DNA of 64,000 bases from Nereocystis luetkeana (lineage: Eukaryota; Sar; Phaeophyceae; Laminariales; Laminariaceae), in NCBI GenBank assembly GCA_031213475.1, contig JARUPZ010000024.1, forward strand, positions 8,001,324 through 8,065,323, given 5' to 3'. Position 1 is the first letter of the stretch, and each line of letters begins with the position of its first letter. This document shows, in pieces, positions 24,201 to 35,200 of this stretch. Under the pieces are notes generated by a model. The model searched no databases. It saw only the letters and a program-made list of their open reading frames with translations, and was not told where the DNA came from. Position numbers and translations under genes: made by a program.

Positions 24201-26064
24201 GCTAGATCTTGAATATCAGGATTTTCTCTGCTCTGAAAGATCTAGATCATGATCTGTAGATGATCTGTACATGACCTGCCCGATATGTGGAGTGTTTGTA
24301 CTGTCGCGTGTTTTTGCGCTGCCGAGCCACGTAACACCATAGGGTCTCATGTTGCAGCGTTACAGCAGTGAGACAGACGGCTTTGCGTGTGGTCACGGGT
24401 CAGTTACAAGGTGTTGAACTGGAATCTCGCGGTTTTAGTGGCTTAAAGGGTAATACGCTGGTTTATGATCATGCCAACAAGCGTCGGTATTGTCTCGATA
24501 CGGCCTGGGCTTTCTTGTAAGAGCGGGACTATAGGGATATCGGGATCCTTTGTAGACCTTGGTCGTGATAAATCCAGTAGTATCTTCGAGTCGGTGGCAG
24601 TTCTTCTCAATAGGGTGGGATAAAACACTGGCATCACCTCCCGTGGCTAGTGTTGGCAGGCCTCCCATACTCATATCAAAAGCCAGGAGAGACCTCCCTC
24701 CTCCACACGCAAGACTCGCAACTAGATACACCACCGGCGGTTTACGCACACCAGTAGTATATTGCGATACGTTGCTGCTAACTGGCTGTCATGTGTCGAC
24801 GGCATAATGCAGTGTCTCTTCCCCGCCATGATGCTGCACATCACTAAACTGTTCTGCTCTGCTCCCTCCTTATTCAGGCAACTGCAAAGGAGCTTCGCGA
24901 GATTTTCTCTAGCTTCGGTCAGCTGAAGAGGGTACGCTTACCGAAGAAGTTTGACGGCGGACACCGAGGGTTTGCGTTCGTCGACTTCTTGACGTCACAG
25001 GTACATCGGGTTCCATGGGCTGTGGGTTTCTAATTTACACGGCTCCAAAAAACAGGGATAGGGAAGGGGATAGAGACCGCCTTTCGAGAGCTGGCTGAAG
25101 CAGAACCTACGACCGCCGACCTTTTTTTTTCTACTGTATTTGACTCTCCATTTTCTCCAAATCATCCGACGCGCACAAGTTGACGACAGTTACAAATATT
25201 CTGCTGCGCGAGTTCCGTAGCCACAGCCATCCTATCTGATCGCGTGTCTGCTCCGCTACCTTGACACACTCAAGCGCATTCAGCCTGGCGAGTCTGGCTT
25301 CGTTCAGCACGTTGTTTGGGCGCAAAGTTTCAAGTACGCTGTCTGCGCAAAGCAGCAGCTTATCGCTGCTGCTCATGACCATCTCGACGTTTCGAGGAGC
25401 TACTTATGTAGATCGGCGATATTCGCTTGCTACTGTGGAGAAGGACATTTTGTGCCCGCGGTTTTAACTGTGTTGACTGTTAATAATGCGTAAGACACTA
25501 CCGACGTTAACGTTTGTTTTTCCAGTGGTCCTTGCGTTGACTCTTTCTTCATCACGCTTTGATTGCCCCTGCAACATTTTTTTTGGGCTATTATTACTGT
25601 GACTCCAGAAATAGGAGAAAATAGGGACACACTCAATCGTAATTGTCCTATTAATAGAAGCCACATCCTCTCGGACTGTTCCCACAAATTTAATTCAAAC
25701 AAAAACTTTGACTTTCAGATTGCAAGATATAAGATTCCTTCCTCACACTGAAATTTTGAAGTTCTGAATGAATTCAACCCTTTCCCCTTTTCCCGGATTT
25801 TTTACGTGGTTTTCTTTTCGCCCCCCCCCCCCCCCCCCGAATGGTGCACTCGTACCGCAGGAGGCGCTGAACGCAAAGAACTCGTTGGCGCACACCCACG
25901 TCTACGGGCGGCATCTTGTAGGGGAGTGGGCGGAAGACAAGGAGGACGTCGACACATTGAGAGCAAAAGCTGCGAGGGATGTGCGCGGCCCGGCCGACGG
26001 GGCTAGGTCTGTGAAACGGCAAAAGGCTGGAGATGGCGACGATTTCGCGGATATGGACGGTTGA
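12281..26064 (+). CDS. MRD1: Multiple RNA-binding-domain protein Mrd1/RBM19, five RRMs
   Basis: Twelve exons join in phase into 860 codons: 12281-12373, 16080-16217, 16827-17696, 18218-18378, 18943-19105, 20016-20243, 21433-21576, 21952-22035, 22965-23207, 23838-23969, 24878-25000 and 25861-26064 (TGA). Five RRMs are seen: 1, residues about 6-82 ([15 protein letters not shown], followed by the family's TSRIQVELAQ); 2, 327-405 ([17 protein letters not shown]); 3, 525-598 (VILVKNLPY, degenerate RNP1); 4, 643-725 ([17 protein letters not shown]); 5, 742-818 ([17 protein letters not shown]). The linker [19 protein letters not shown] and the VRLALGET element before RRM3 are specific to Mrd1/RBM19. 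Yeast Mrd1 has five RRMs and animal RBM19 six, so this is Mrd1-like. The protein acts in the nucleolus on 35S pre-rRNA for 18S processing in the SSU processome. Between RRM1 and RRM2 lies a charged linker with a poly-Ala tract at 17490-17530. Confidence 0.96.
12690..12775. repeat. Cluster of TACCAGGTA near-palindromes
   Basis: Several overlapping copies of TACCAGGTA and TACCAG occur within about 80 bp. The same motif and its complement TACCTGGTA recur as single copies throughout the window's introns and intergenic DNA. Confidence 0.8.
13295..13800. repeat. Direct repeat of about 190 bp, two copies
   Basis: 13295-13480 and 13593-13800 share long near-identical runs such as CCCGCCGCCATGCTTCAGGA and GGAGAAAACAGCT, in the same order, with scattered substitutions. 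Part of the unit (CGACTTGATAATGCCAAGAG and neighbours) recurs inverted near 43715-43760. They look like two generations of one repeat. Confidence 0.85.
13500..14600 (+). mobile_element. Dispersed repeat, copy A (inside Mrd1 intron 1)
   Basis: This block resembles the reverse complement of 42780-43830. Shared parts, in mirrored order, include the TACAAGGCGCTTCGCTC end (13509), the segment around 14090-14130, and 14330-14500. Short translated matches make the homology visible (for example [14 protein letters not shown] in both, and [16 protein letters not shown] in both), but no reading frame is intact, so this is a non-autonomous or decayed element, not a gene. No target-site duplication could be defined. 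Confidence 0.75.
15655..15745. repeat. Solo end of the dispersed repeat with flanking palindromes
   Basis: GAGCGAAGCGCCTT in inverted orientation matches the TACAAGGCGCTTCGCTC end of copies at 12827, 13509 and 43800. It lies beside CGCTTCGCTCGCA and the palindrome ACCGGTATACCGGT. Confidence 0.55.
19748..19775. promoter_or_regulatory. Perfect six-unit heat-shock element in Mrd1 intron 5
   Basis: GAAGGTTCTAGAAGGTTCTA followed by GAAGGTTC gives six alternating GAA/TTC units at exact 5-bp spacing. Three inverted units already form a canonical HSF-trimer site, so six could bind two trimers. It lies about 270 bp upstream of exon 6, in an intron and not near a recognised start codon. It could also be chance in a simple 10-bp tandem repeat. 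Confidence 0.6.
21638..21748. mobile_element. 111-bp MITE-like inverted repeat in Mrd1 intron 7
   Basis: Left arm 21638-21667 (CTATTACGGGGGGCCATAGT and on) matches the reverse complement of right arm 21719-21748 with about three mismatches over 30 bp. The A+T-rich centre has no open frame. The structure fits a miniature inverted-repeat transposable element or a stable intronic hairpin. Confidence 0.8.
22545..22640. repeat. Short tandem repeat, GGATCGGGTCGGGAGATTTTC type
   Basis: Two to three degenerate copies of a unit of about 33 bp containing CGGATCGGGTCGGG and a TCTCACGG spacer lie in Mrd1 intron 8. Confidence 0.6.
25821..25838. repeat. 18-bp poly-C tract serving as the last Mrd1 polypyrimidine tract
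   Basis: Eighteen consecutive C residues end 22 bp before the last 3' splice site of Mrd1 (exon start 25861), so this homopolymer occupies the polypyrimidine-tract position. Its exact length may be a sequencing uncertainty. Confidence 0.8.
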
Positions 26065-29000
26065 CGAAACGGTGGGGTAGCGTGCAGTGGGTGTGGATGT
26101 ACCGTAGGTCGCGTTTTATGTGTTCGGGTACTTATTATCGTAGGTGAGATAACCTATTCTGGCAAATTATTTCTGGGCTCTAGGAACTAGTTTTTCAGGC
26201 CGAACACACCGGTTTTACTAGGCGGGACAGTCTAAACACCGGTAGACTCCTCAGAATGCTTCCCGGAGCTTTCCGAGAGCTTTCTTGAACAGGGTTCCGT
26301 TTCTCCAGAGCATCAGTTTGGTTTTTGGCGCAGCCAATGAGATTCCTTTTTTTTTTTTTTTTTGAACATCACTTTTAATTTCCAGCGTGACGCGTAGGAG
26401 GTTTTACCCTCGACGATCCTCTGAACGAGCCGTGGTCACAGATGGCGTCCCTTCTGGAGGGTCAAAAATATGATTGTCAGGATGGGGCCAGAAAAAATGG
26501 ATCTTTGAAGATTTCTGATGAAAATTCATGATGTTCTCAGGACAGGCAATATGGACGAACAGTCGAACTACGACTCTGGAGAAACGGAGGATTGCTCAAG
26601 AAAGCTCTCGGAAAACTAAGGGGTGCATCCTGAGGAATCTATCCACCGGTGTTTTCGACCGTCCCGCTGAGTAAATGGCGGGGTTTCGGGGGAAACAAAC
26701 AGTTCTTGGAGCCCTGCAAAAAAATCAGTCGGTCCAAGTGTGCATTTGCTTCCGAAACAATTAGAGCATCAGACGTCGGGGTGAAATCACATAACTACGT
26801 ACAGGATGAGGGACAAGGGGTTGAATGAGCAGGCAGCGTGTACACCGCCTTCACCCAATCGAAGTAGCGCACTATCCCAATAGACGGCCCCAAGAAAATG
26901 TCGGATAGTTTCGCCGCTGGAAAGTAATACGTAATCATTTTCGAAGTTTTATACAACCACGCCATGTAGTGGGGTGAGGAATGAATCAAAATTGCGTCAT
27001 GCATTGTGTGGGCCCATCAGGCACCAATGCACACGCCAAGCCGACCGCGAAAGGACCTCTACCTGTTATACACCGCTAACCTGTCTTGCCGCATTCGCTC
27101 CGTCTATCACAGGAGGGCCGCTCGTAGGTCTTGATGATTTAGCGATTGGCGACGACAGCGCGCATGGCGTCGTTTCGGCCATCATCGAACTACAGTAAAT
27201 GCTTTAGTTTACCAAATCACAAATCGATCGTGTTTGCACGTCGACACGCATCGCCAGCTTCGTCACAGCCGAGCTACAATCAATCGACACGCGAGCAAAC
27301 GATGTCCAGTCTACATACTACGAAGTAGCATCAGGAGGAGCTTGTCTTCGTCAGAATTTTATATAGTGTAATAGCTGCCGCGATCTATTTTTTAAGCCCT
27401 TTTGACTTGATTACAACATAACGACCAGTGCGACCTTGTCAACCGGCAGTTGCAAGAACATGCAGCAGTATAATACAAACATCATCAATCACCATGCTGC
27501 CCTGCGCGTGTTTCGCGCATCTCTTTTTCATACGATAATCACAATGATCACACTTCGGACACACCCCCTATCCCCGTTCCCCTACCCCAGTATATTGCTA
27601 AGGTGCTTGCTTCGTATGGCTGATGGTTGATGCTGTAACCGTCGTTTACTTTTCACATTATTAATAGCTTCTTCTCAAACCCCAACGGTACACCTACAGT
27701 AAGTAGGTATTCATTTGCCACCGGCCGGCGCCGAGTGGTGCTCGTGTTGTTCGCATCCAGTTCCGCGTCCTGTAAGGTGCTTTGGGGTTGGTTCATTCTG
27801 TTTTCGTTTCCGTCCGTCTCGTGCCGCCAATAAGTGCCCTTCAAAATTGGCGGGCAACGACATAATATACAAAACAAATGAACCCCGTGCTCATTTCCAG
27901 CCTTGCCTTGGCAAATTCATTTTTTAAGCATCCGCTTGAAACAATTTTTTCGCAGTTCCACGTGGGAACGGCTAGGCTGCAAGGGCGCTGGGTGCTCCAT
28001 ACAACGACACTATAGTACCAATACAATTCTTGGTAAAACAAACTCCCAGTTAGTATACATTTTACATCCTCTCCCAAACAGTACGTCATTCATGCAACGC
28101 AGAGAAACAAAAGTACAACCAGTACGATACGCCGACCAACCCCGGTCGATCAGCAGGCTATTAAGGAGCACTCCCTTGCGTGGGCGATTAACTGACGGGT
28201 GTGCGTGCCGGCGCTGCAGCACAGGCATTGCTTGCTGCGTTTCCAGCACACGCCTTACTTGAAGCTTTTCCGGGATCAGCATGGGGGCTGCAAATGTGAC
28301 GCAGAATACCCGTGTTAGTCTTCGTGCTGCCGCCGTCGGAACCCAAAACCTGACCAAGCGCCACACCAAACGGGTACGGTGTTACAGGCAGAACACTACC
28401 AGGTACATTAGGTGAGCGCGTCGTCTATTTTGGCGTTTGTGATCCGACAAAAAGGAAAACCCAGCTTGATGAGTGAGAGTACCACAAAGCAACGCATTAC
28501 TATAAAGACGCAAAACTCCAGTTGCCGACAAAAATCAACTACCTGGTACTCCACAGTAGATCTGTACTGAAGGAAATGCCTGGTACATATCATACGAACT
28601 GCAGGTTCTATTCAGCCGCTCACCCGAAACAAAGGCACAAGCAGATGTAGTGGGAGACGTAGCAAAACCAATTCCCCGGAAGTAATCCAGGGTCAACGAG
28701 AGGAAGAAATGGTTTACACTTCCTCGTGTGCTTCATTATAATACTAGGTTCCTCTGAGGGTATAAATATCATGCAGCGTACGGCCGTTCTCCGGGTGGTG
28801 TACTGCGATTTACAGTAAGGAGAAAACCAGCGATACCTTGTACCTGGTATGATATTTCGTAGTATATTTTTTCGCCATCACTAGACTCAAAATCAGGCGG
28901 CTGTGAACAGAGCAGACGTTTCTTTATCGCGGCATTGCCGATTTCGCAACTTCGCCATTGTTCCCATGTGTGGTTAAGACTACGACAAGATCAGCCAGCT

Positions 29001-29236
29001 ACTGCTGTACAGCTGCTCATCGTTTTCACGCAGCCATTTAACCATTGGTACTTACCAGGTATAAAACAACGACTGCATTGAATACAACATTGATAGTTGA
29101 GGGGGGTACAACATAAGTCTTACTTCCCCCTTCTGGCCTACCCCGATTCGTGACATTCTTTTTCGCCCGGCATGGGGTTCATTCAGCACTCCCGACGCTC
29201 GTCAGGTTTTTCGTGCTCATTCCCGCTAGGCACCTT
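26065..29236. other. Convergent intergenic region between Mrd1 and the poly(A) polymerase gene
   Basis: 3.2 kb separate the two stop codons. The left third is a long inverted repeat (26155-26735). The rest (26740-29236) shows no domain, no splice-consistent exon chain and no RNA gene that I can recognise. TACCTGGTA-type motifs occur at about 28545, 28843 and 29050. Confidence 0.6.
26155..26735. mobile_element. Foldback/MITE-like element with arms of about 140 bp
   Basis: The left arm, about 26165-26311, pairs with the right arm, about 26571-26735. For example CTCTGGAGAAACGGA at 26574 is the complement of the left-arm sequence ending at 26311, and CAAGAAAGCTCTCGGAAA is shared, as is the outer GTTC(C/T)T(A/G)GAGCCC. 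The spacer of about 260 bp holds a 17-bp poly-T and no coding frame. No target-site duplication is clear. Confidence 0.8.
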
Positions 29237-32200
29237 CTACGCCGTTCTCTTCTCGGCATTTTTGGGCTCATACTTCTTGAGAGAAACCGGGTAGTCAGTG
29301 TACCAGGTATACAGTATGATGTTCTTCTTCCATTACAGAGATATTGGTGAAGCCTGTCGTGTAGGCACGGACTAGATTTATGGCGATGAGCCAACAATGT
29401 CAGAAGAACAACAACAAAGTAGCATTCAGTATTTACCTCTCTCCCGTCTTGGTTTACGCGCACCATCTTGGCCTTCAGAGTAGTCAGCGCTTCAAACAGA
29501 GCCCGCTGTACTTGACCTATACCAAACGAACCCCTGCCGACGTTGTTCATGCAGTTCAGGGGGTCCTGCGAGCAAAAACACCCAGTAGAATCACGCCATC
29601 TCGTTAATTACGATACCTGACATGGCACATGTCACATTGCAAGGGTGGCAAAAGCTCACGACAATTCCTCGTTGTCTAAAAATATTAAATATTCATAGGT
29701 AGCCTATGCCGACTATGTGCACTGTTGGCAAACGTACATGCCATCGGTACAACAAAGGCGGATACAACGTACGATGGCTAGTGGTCAATCGCAGATTGGC
29801 GTGAGTTGTGTGTTATTCTAGCGATGCAACTGTCGTCGGTCGAACGCGAGCGGCACGTGAGCTTGCTGAAAGACGGTTGAAAACGAGCGTCATCGATACC
29901 ATTTGATACCACGACTGTTATGTTCGGCAGGAAAAGTGCTGCTCCGAGACACGCCCCGACGTGCTCACCACAACGAACAGGCGGTCGAGGTCATCTCCCA
30001 GCGCCACCCTTCTGGAAGCAAGCAAAAACATCGCTGGGCTAATTGATCAGCCGATTATAATTGGAATGGGTGATCACTGAGCGGCGAAAAATGTGTTTGC
30101 CCTCCTCCTACAGAGGACAGTGGCCATCGCGATATTCGAACACAAAAACGAGAGGTCACCGCCTGCACGAATGGGCGGCATCGTCTACGCAAGGCGGCAG
30201 ACAGCGGATTTACCTCCATTGTCAAAATTAAACGACGCGATACATACATGCGTACCTCGATCACGATTGGATCTCCAGCCTGGGGGTGCGGTGGGTGATC
30301 GTGGACGCAGAAGCGGAAACCGCCCCCTCTGACACTGAAGCCCTCTCGCGCCATGTCGAAGTCCTCTCCGAATAGATGCAAGAAGTCAAGTAAAAGCTCA
30401 CCGAGCACCTGCTCACGGCGGCAACGAGCCGATTAGTGCATGCACCGATTGCATCGATTGCAAGGGGAAAGTCGCTCCATTACACGCAACATGACGCGGA
30501 GTGTGAAGTGCGCATGGTGGGTACTTCAAACAGCTTTCACCACTTACTGTAGTAAATCGTTCGTACAACATGGAAACTTCAAAAACGTTTTCTGCTTCAC
30601 TGTAGGACAAATGTGGTGCGTACGACTTGGTCCCCACGTTGTACGCGCAACTCGCGGGATTATGTACGTGCGTAAGTTACACACTACTTCATTCAGGTAC
30701 GAGTAACGACAAAAAACTACCGTGGTAAGACTTAGGACGCACCGGCTCCTCGCCGGATGTGATGTAGGGTGACAAGGGGGGCATCATCGGCTGCAAAGAA
30801 AAATCTGCCACCGGCTGCGGTAGCGGAGGCGGTGGTGGAGGCGGGACTGACGAGATGGGGATGCCGCCGTCACCTCGTGGTTCTATAGCCATCGAACTTC
30901 CGGCCCGGACCTGTCACGAATGAACGAAGCACCAGCGCATGGCAACGAGGAAAAGGAAGGAAACATCGACAACGCTATCTACTATCCCTTCTTCGTTTAG
31001 AGCGCTTCCCCGTTCAGAAGGCCTGAATCGAATAGCTGAGTCAGGGGTACTGAAAATGATCTCCAGCGCTGACAGGGTATGATAGCGTTTATTGTTCTGA
31101 GTGTATCACTTTACCTGATCGCGAGGTCACAGACATGCTCAAACAACTCTGGCGTGGAAGAATACCTAGAGGCAAAGAAACGAAGCAAAAACAAAGGTCA
31201 GGGCGACCAGGACACCGATACCTAAGCAGATGACACTCACTCACCTCAGCGGAAGACTGCTGCTCACTTCCCACTACTAGGGGGGCCGGCGTTGGCGCGC
31301 CAGCATGGAATTCCTGCATCAAAACCGCCCTTGCTGTTCTCGATCCCACCCAATACTGCTGCCTTGGCCTGGAAAAACGCATACAGCAGTTACACCAAAA
31401 ACCATTAGAGGAACAACACGTTTGTTTTATGTTCATCGTCAGGATGCAAAAGTCATCGCTATTACTTGGTCAACCTCAAAATACGCATGCACCTTGCCCC
31501 ACCTGTCCCAAGATGACACGGTTTGCCCATCTACCCCAGCAGCCTGCCTCTTGACCGTCCTGTTCCCCGCTCGCGCATCCCGCGCCAACATTCCCGTGAA
31601 ACCCGAGCCGCCCCTCGCCAGAGAAGGACGCTGCCAGAACCCTCGTTGCCTACCGACCGATGGGGCCAGGGTTTTCTTGCTCGAACTTTGTTCAACTTTT
31701 GACGCCGGCGAAGATTGCAGAATGGGCGTGGGGAAGCCGTCCGAGTGCCCTGGTGACGGAGGAACGGAAAAGTCGTAGTCTTTTACATCCGGCCTATTCT
31801 CCGACACAGAGCGGCTCCGAGGGGACAACGTCGTCGGACCAGTCTCTTCAAGCTGTTCGTCAGGCTGTTCGTCACCACCACGCTCCTCCTTCTCCCGGTC
31901 AAGGGTTGGAGGGGCCGTTCGCCGGCTGGGGGTGCGGTCCGGAGTTGGCCGTTGGATGAAGTCTGCATCGGCGAAGCTCGGTCCGGATGGTATGCCGGAT
32001 GGGGAGGGGGGGAAGTGGTCTCTGCGGAGGAGCGCAAAGGCAACCATCAGCACCAGCCCGTAGCTCGACAGGCCCCCGGTGTAAGGGTCGTTGAGGCCTT
32101 TGCTCTGACAAGCAGAACAAGACAATTAGGATAGAGAACGGGACACGTTACCAATAGTTCCCCGGTGTATGGGTCGATGACGTGCCCTGGCAGCGGATAC

Positions 32201-35200
32201 TACTGTAAGTACTGTATTGACGGAATACTATAGACCATATAGTGGTCCTCATCGATCATGGGAGCAGGAAGGTTCAGTAAGTTCGTTAACCCCGATCTAA
32301 TAGACCTATCACCAATTATGAAGTGTTGTATATTCCACATGGATCATCATCTAGAACCTTCGTTTGGCGCAGCGCAATCACAAAAAAAGGCGCGCGAAGC
32401 GCTCTGGTTTTTGCGCTTGTATTTAGAAATACACAGCTCCGGTGATTGGTCGTTCAGGCCTTCGCTCTGCCCAACCAGAGCAAAGGATTGGGAGAGGGCA
32501 CATTTAGTTCCCCAGTTTACGGGCGGACGCTATACCTGGCAGCGGATACTACTGCTGCACATACGGTACTGTAATATCATAGCACTAGCATAGCACTGAG
32601 CACTGTATACAAAATGGCCTCGAGCGAAAGGGTCGTTGAAACGATATGATTGGGAGAAGGCAGGGTATACACTATTTATGCGGTTGGGTGAACACAGCCC
32701 TGGCAGTGGATACTAATGTGCGTACTGTACCGTCGTATATACGGCAGAAAACAGTATTGTCCATGTAAGCACGGGAAAAAGTGGCACCTGTAGGAGAGAC
32801 TTGAGCACGATCGTCAGCGGGACGAGATTCGGCAGGTGGTCGGCCAGGTAGGAAACGAAAGCACTCGTTGCCAGGCCAGTGTGCGTTGGGCCGTCAACAG
32901 AGATGTCGATGTTCACCCTCAACTTATCGCCGGACTCGCTTCCGCCGTTGCCCGAAGCCACCGCCTTGATGATGGGCACCCTGGCGTGATGGAGAACCTT
33001 CACCACCTCAATGAACGGTGCCTGATCCAGACAACACAAGTTGAAAAGGTCCGGGCAGTGCATTCGAGGAGCGAGTGTTTGAACTAGGCTTCAAGGTCCA
33101 AAATAAAAAGCATAGGCGGGCATATTTCTTAAATATTTACTGCGGAGGACGCCTCACGCCGACCGGATGTCACGGGACGACGGGTTTATGCTATGAATCA
33201 TGTTATATAAATGGCGACCACAGGGGAGGCTCTTGCTCGTGCTCTCACATTGTTTCGGAGATGATCCGCAAGGTCGTGAATTCTGCTCAACACGCCACCG
33301 CCATCCATACGACTCCCTCCCCGCCGACGCTCCCACGACCCGCTCTGGCTGCCATTGCTCCCATAAAGCGTCTGCTTGGGAGACGAGGCCGCGCATCTCC
33401 TCGACTGTCCCTTAGCGCCATGGGCTGTCGCCGCTTCACCCAGGGATGGACTCAGCGATATATGGTCGGCGTCTAGGCCTGGCACCGGGCTCAGTCCGAT
33501 GTGAGCAGGTGTGCGCGGCAGGCCTTCCATGCCTCCCGTCGGTTTGCCTGGTGAGTTGCCAGTTACTCCTGTTGATGGGTTTGCCTTTTCATCTCGCCGA
33601 TAAAAGTTCGCCGTCCTCCCCCCTCGCCCACCCATCGGGAAAACCTATCAATGGCGACACGGGGACCATGGGAGGTAATAACGCGCCGAAATCAGCTGTG
33701 AATGCGGAATGTGGCGTAGTGCTACTCGTACGCACTTTCACCATCACAGAGACGATCCAGATCTAATTTTCAGCAAATATCTAGCAGGTACATAACTACT
33801 TTGCGCCCAATAGGTGGTTTGAGTCGTCGCCCGACTGTCCGTTACTAAAACGGGTGTCCTCACAACGATATCACATGGGAGACCGGGGTGATGAAGGCAC
33901 TGGAGGGTACAAGACACATTAATACGCAGCGTGGATAAGTCAGTCACTTCATTCACCGCGTCCCAAGGAAAATGGCACATAGGACTCCAAAGTACATCCC
34001 CATTTAGATAAAGGGTTTGGCTAATTTGAAGGTGGGTAGGAGATGGACGCGCCAGCTAAAGGCGGGTGGTCGCACAACAGCTCACCACTAAGTCCACGTC
34101 CGAATCTGGCGTCATCATGCCAGACGCGTAGCTTCCGTACTGCAGAACTGAAGCACCAGGCCACAAGTGGCCGATGACGCTTTCAAGCCGACGCCAGATG
34201 TCCTCAAGCTCTTGCTTGCGCCTCGCTTGGATCTGTCTACACCTTCAGGGCGGACGTGTCGAGGGCGCGCACATGCAGACAGAACGAACGGTACCAATTT
34301 GTATCGTGTTGCGGCGTCTTTCGCGTCAATATCGATTTCATCTCTTCATTTTTTCTCCGGTGAACATACCAATTTTACATTCAATACCTTTAGAGCGTCT
34401 ATTTGCACAGAACACGATACTTGGCAAGGTAAACAACGGACATAGCAGAAACGCCCTATTTCATTACGACAGCAGTTCGTTGGATACAACCAGGGCCCAT
34501 GGCCTGTTGGGGAGGGCGCTCTTTCTACGCCATAAACATTGGTCCCACATCTAGGGTTCGGCGCCTTTCACGTTAAATCTCGAGGTCTCACTCTTCCGCA
34601 AGTATCTTCCCGATGGACACATCGATTTCATATTCTGAAGGCATACTCGTATTATACAGTGTAGGTGGACATTGCAGAAACGTCCTTTTTCACCATGACA
34701 ACAGTTTTTATTAGAACTACTAGTAGTGCTGTCCATGTTCTTGTTGCGGAAGGCGCCCTTTCTGTGGCATAAATGCTGCTCGCACATCTACGACCCAGAC
34801 TGTGTAGACCATTGTGCTGTATTATTTGGAATCTATTAGTGGGATTGCTAGGTCCCACCTTGCGGCGCATTCTAGTATCTCCTTGTGCAAAATAACCAGG
34901 GCGGTCTTCATCTGGTCCTCCAACAGACGGTGGAGAAACTGCCGGGTCTTGAGCGCGAGGCTATCGCTTTGCCAGTCTCCTGCGATGCGAGTGAAACCAG
35001 AATGTTACGACTGTTACTACACTAGGTAGGTATCAGGTATGGTATCCTACTCCGCAAATATCGTGACAGCAAGTAGAACAGTGACCTACCTGCCAGCCCG
35101 AATCTTCTGGAAGGTATTGAGGCACATAGTTCACAGAGCACGACAGGCTGACGCACGTAACTATCATTCGGTGCACGGCTTCCGTAGGGTGGACCACGTA

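Noticed and set aside
29935-30025. Possible polymerase exon (RVALGDDLDRLFVV on the minus strand)
   Set aside because: The flanking exons already give the uninterrupted family motif IVIE|DPLN in phase 0, so an insert here would split a conserved sequence.
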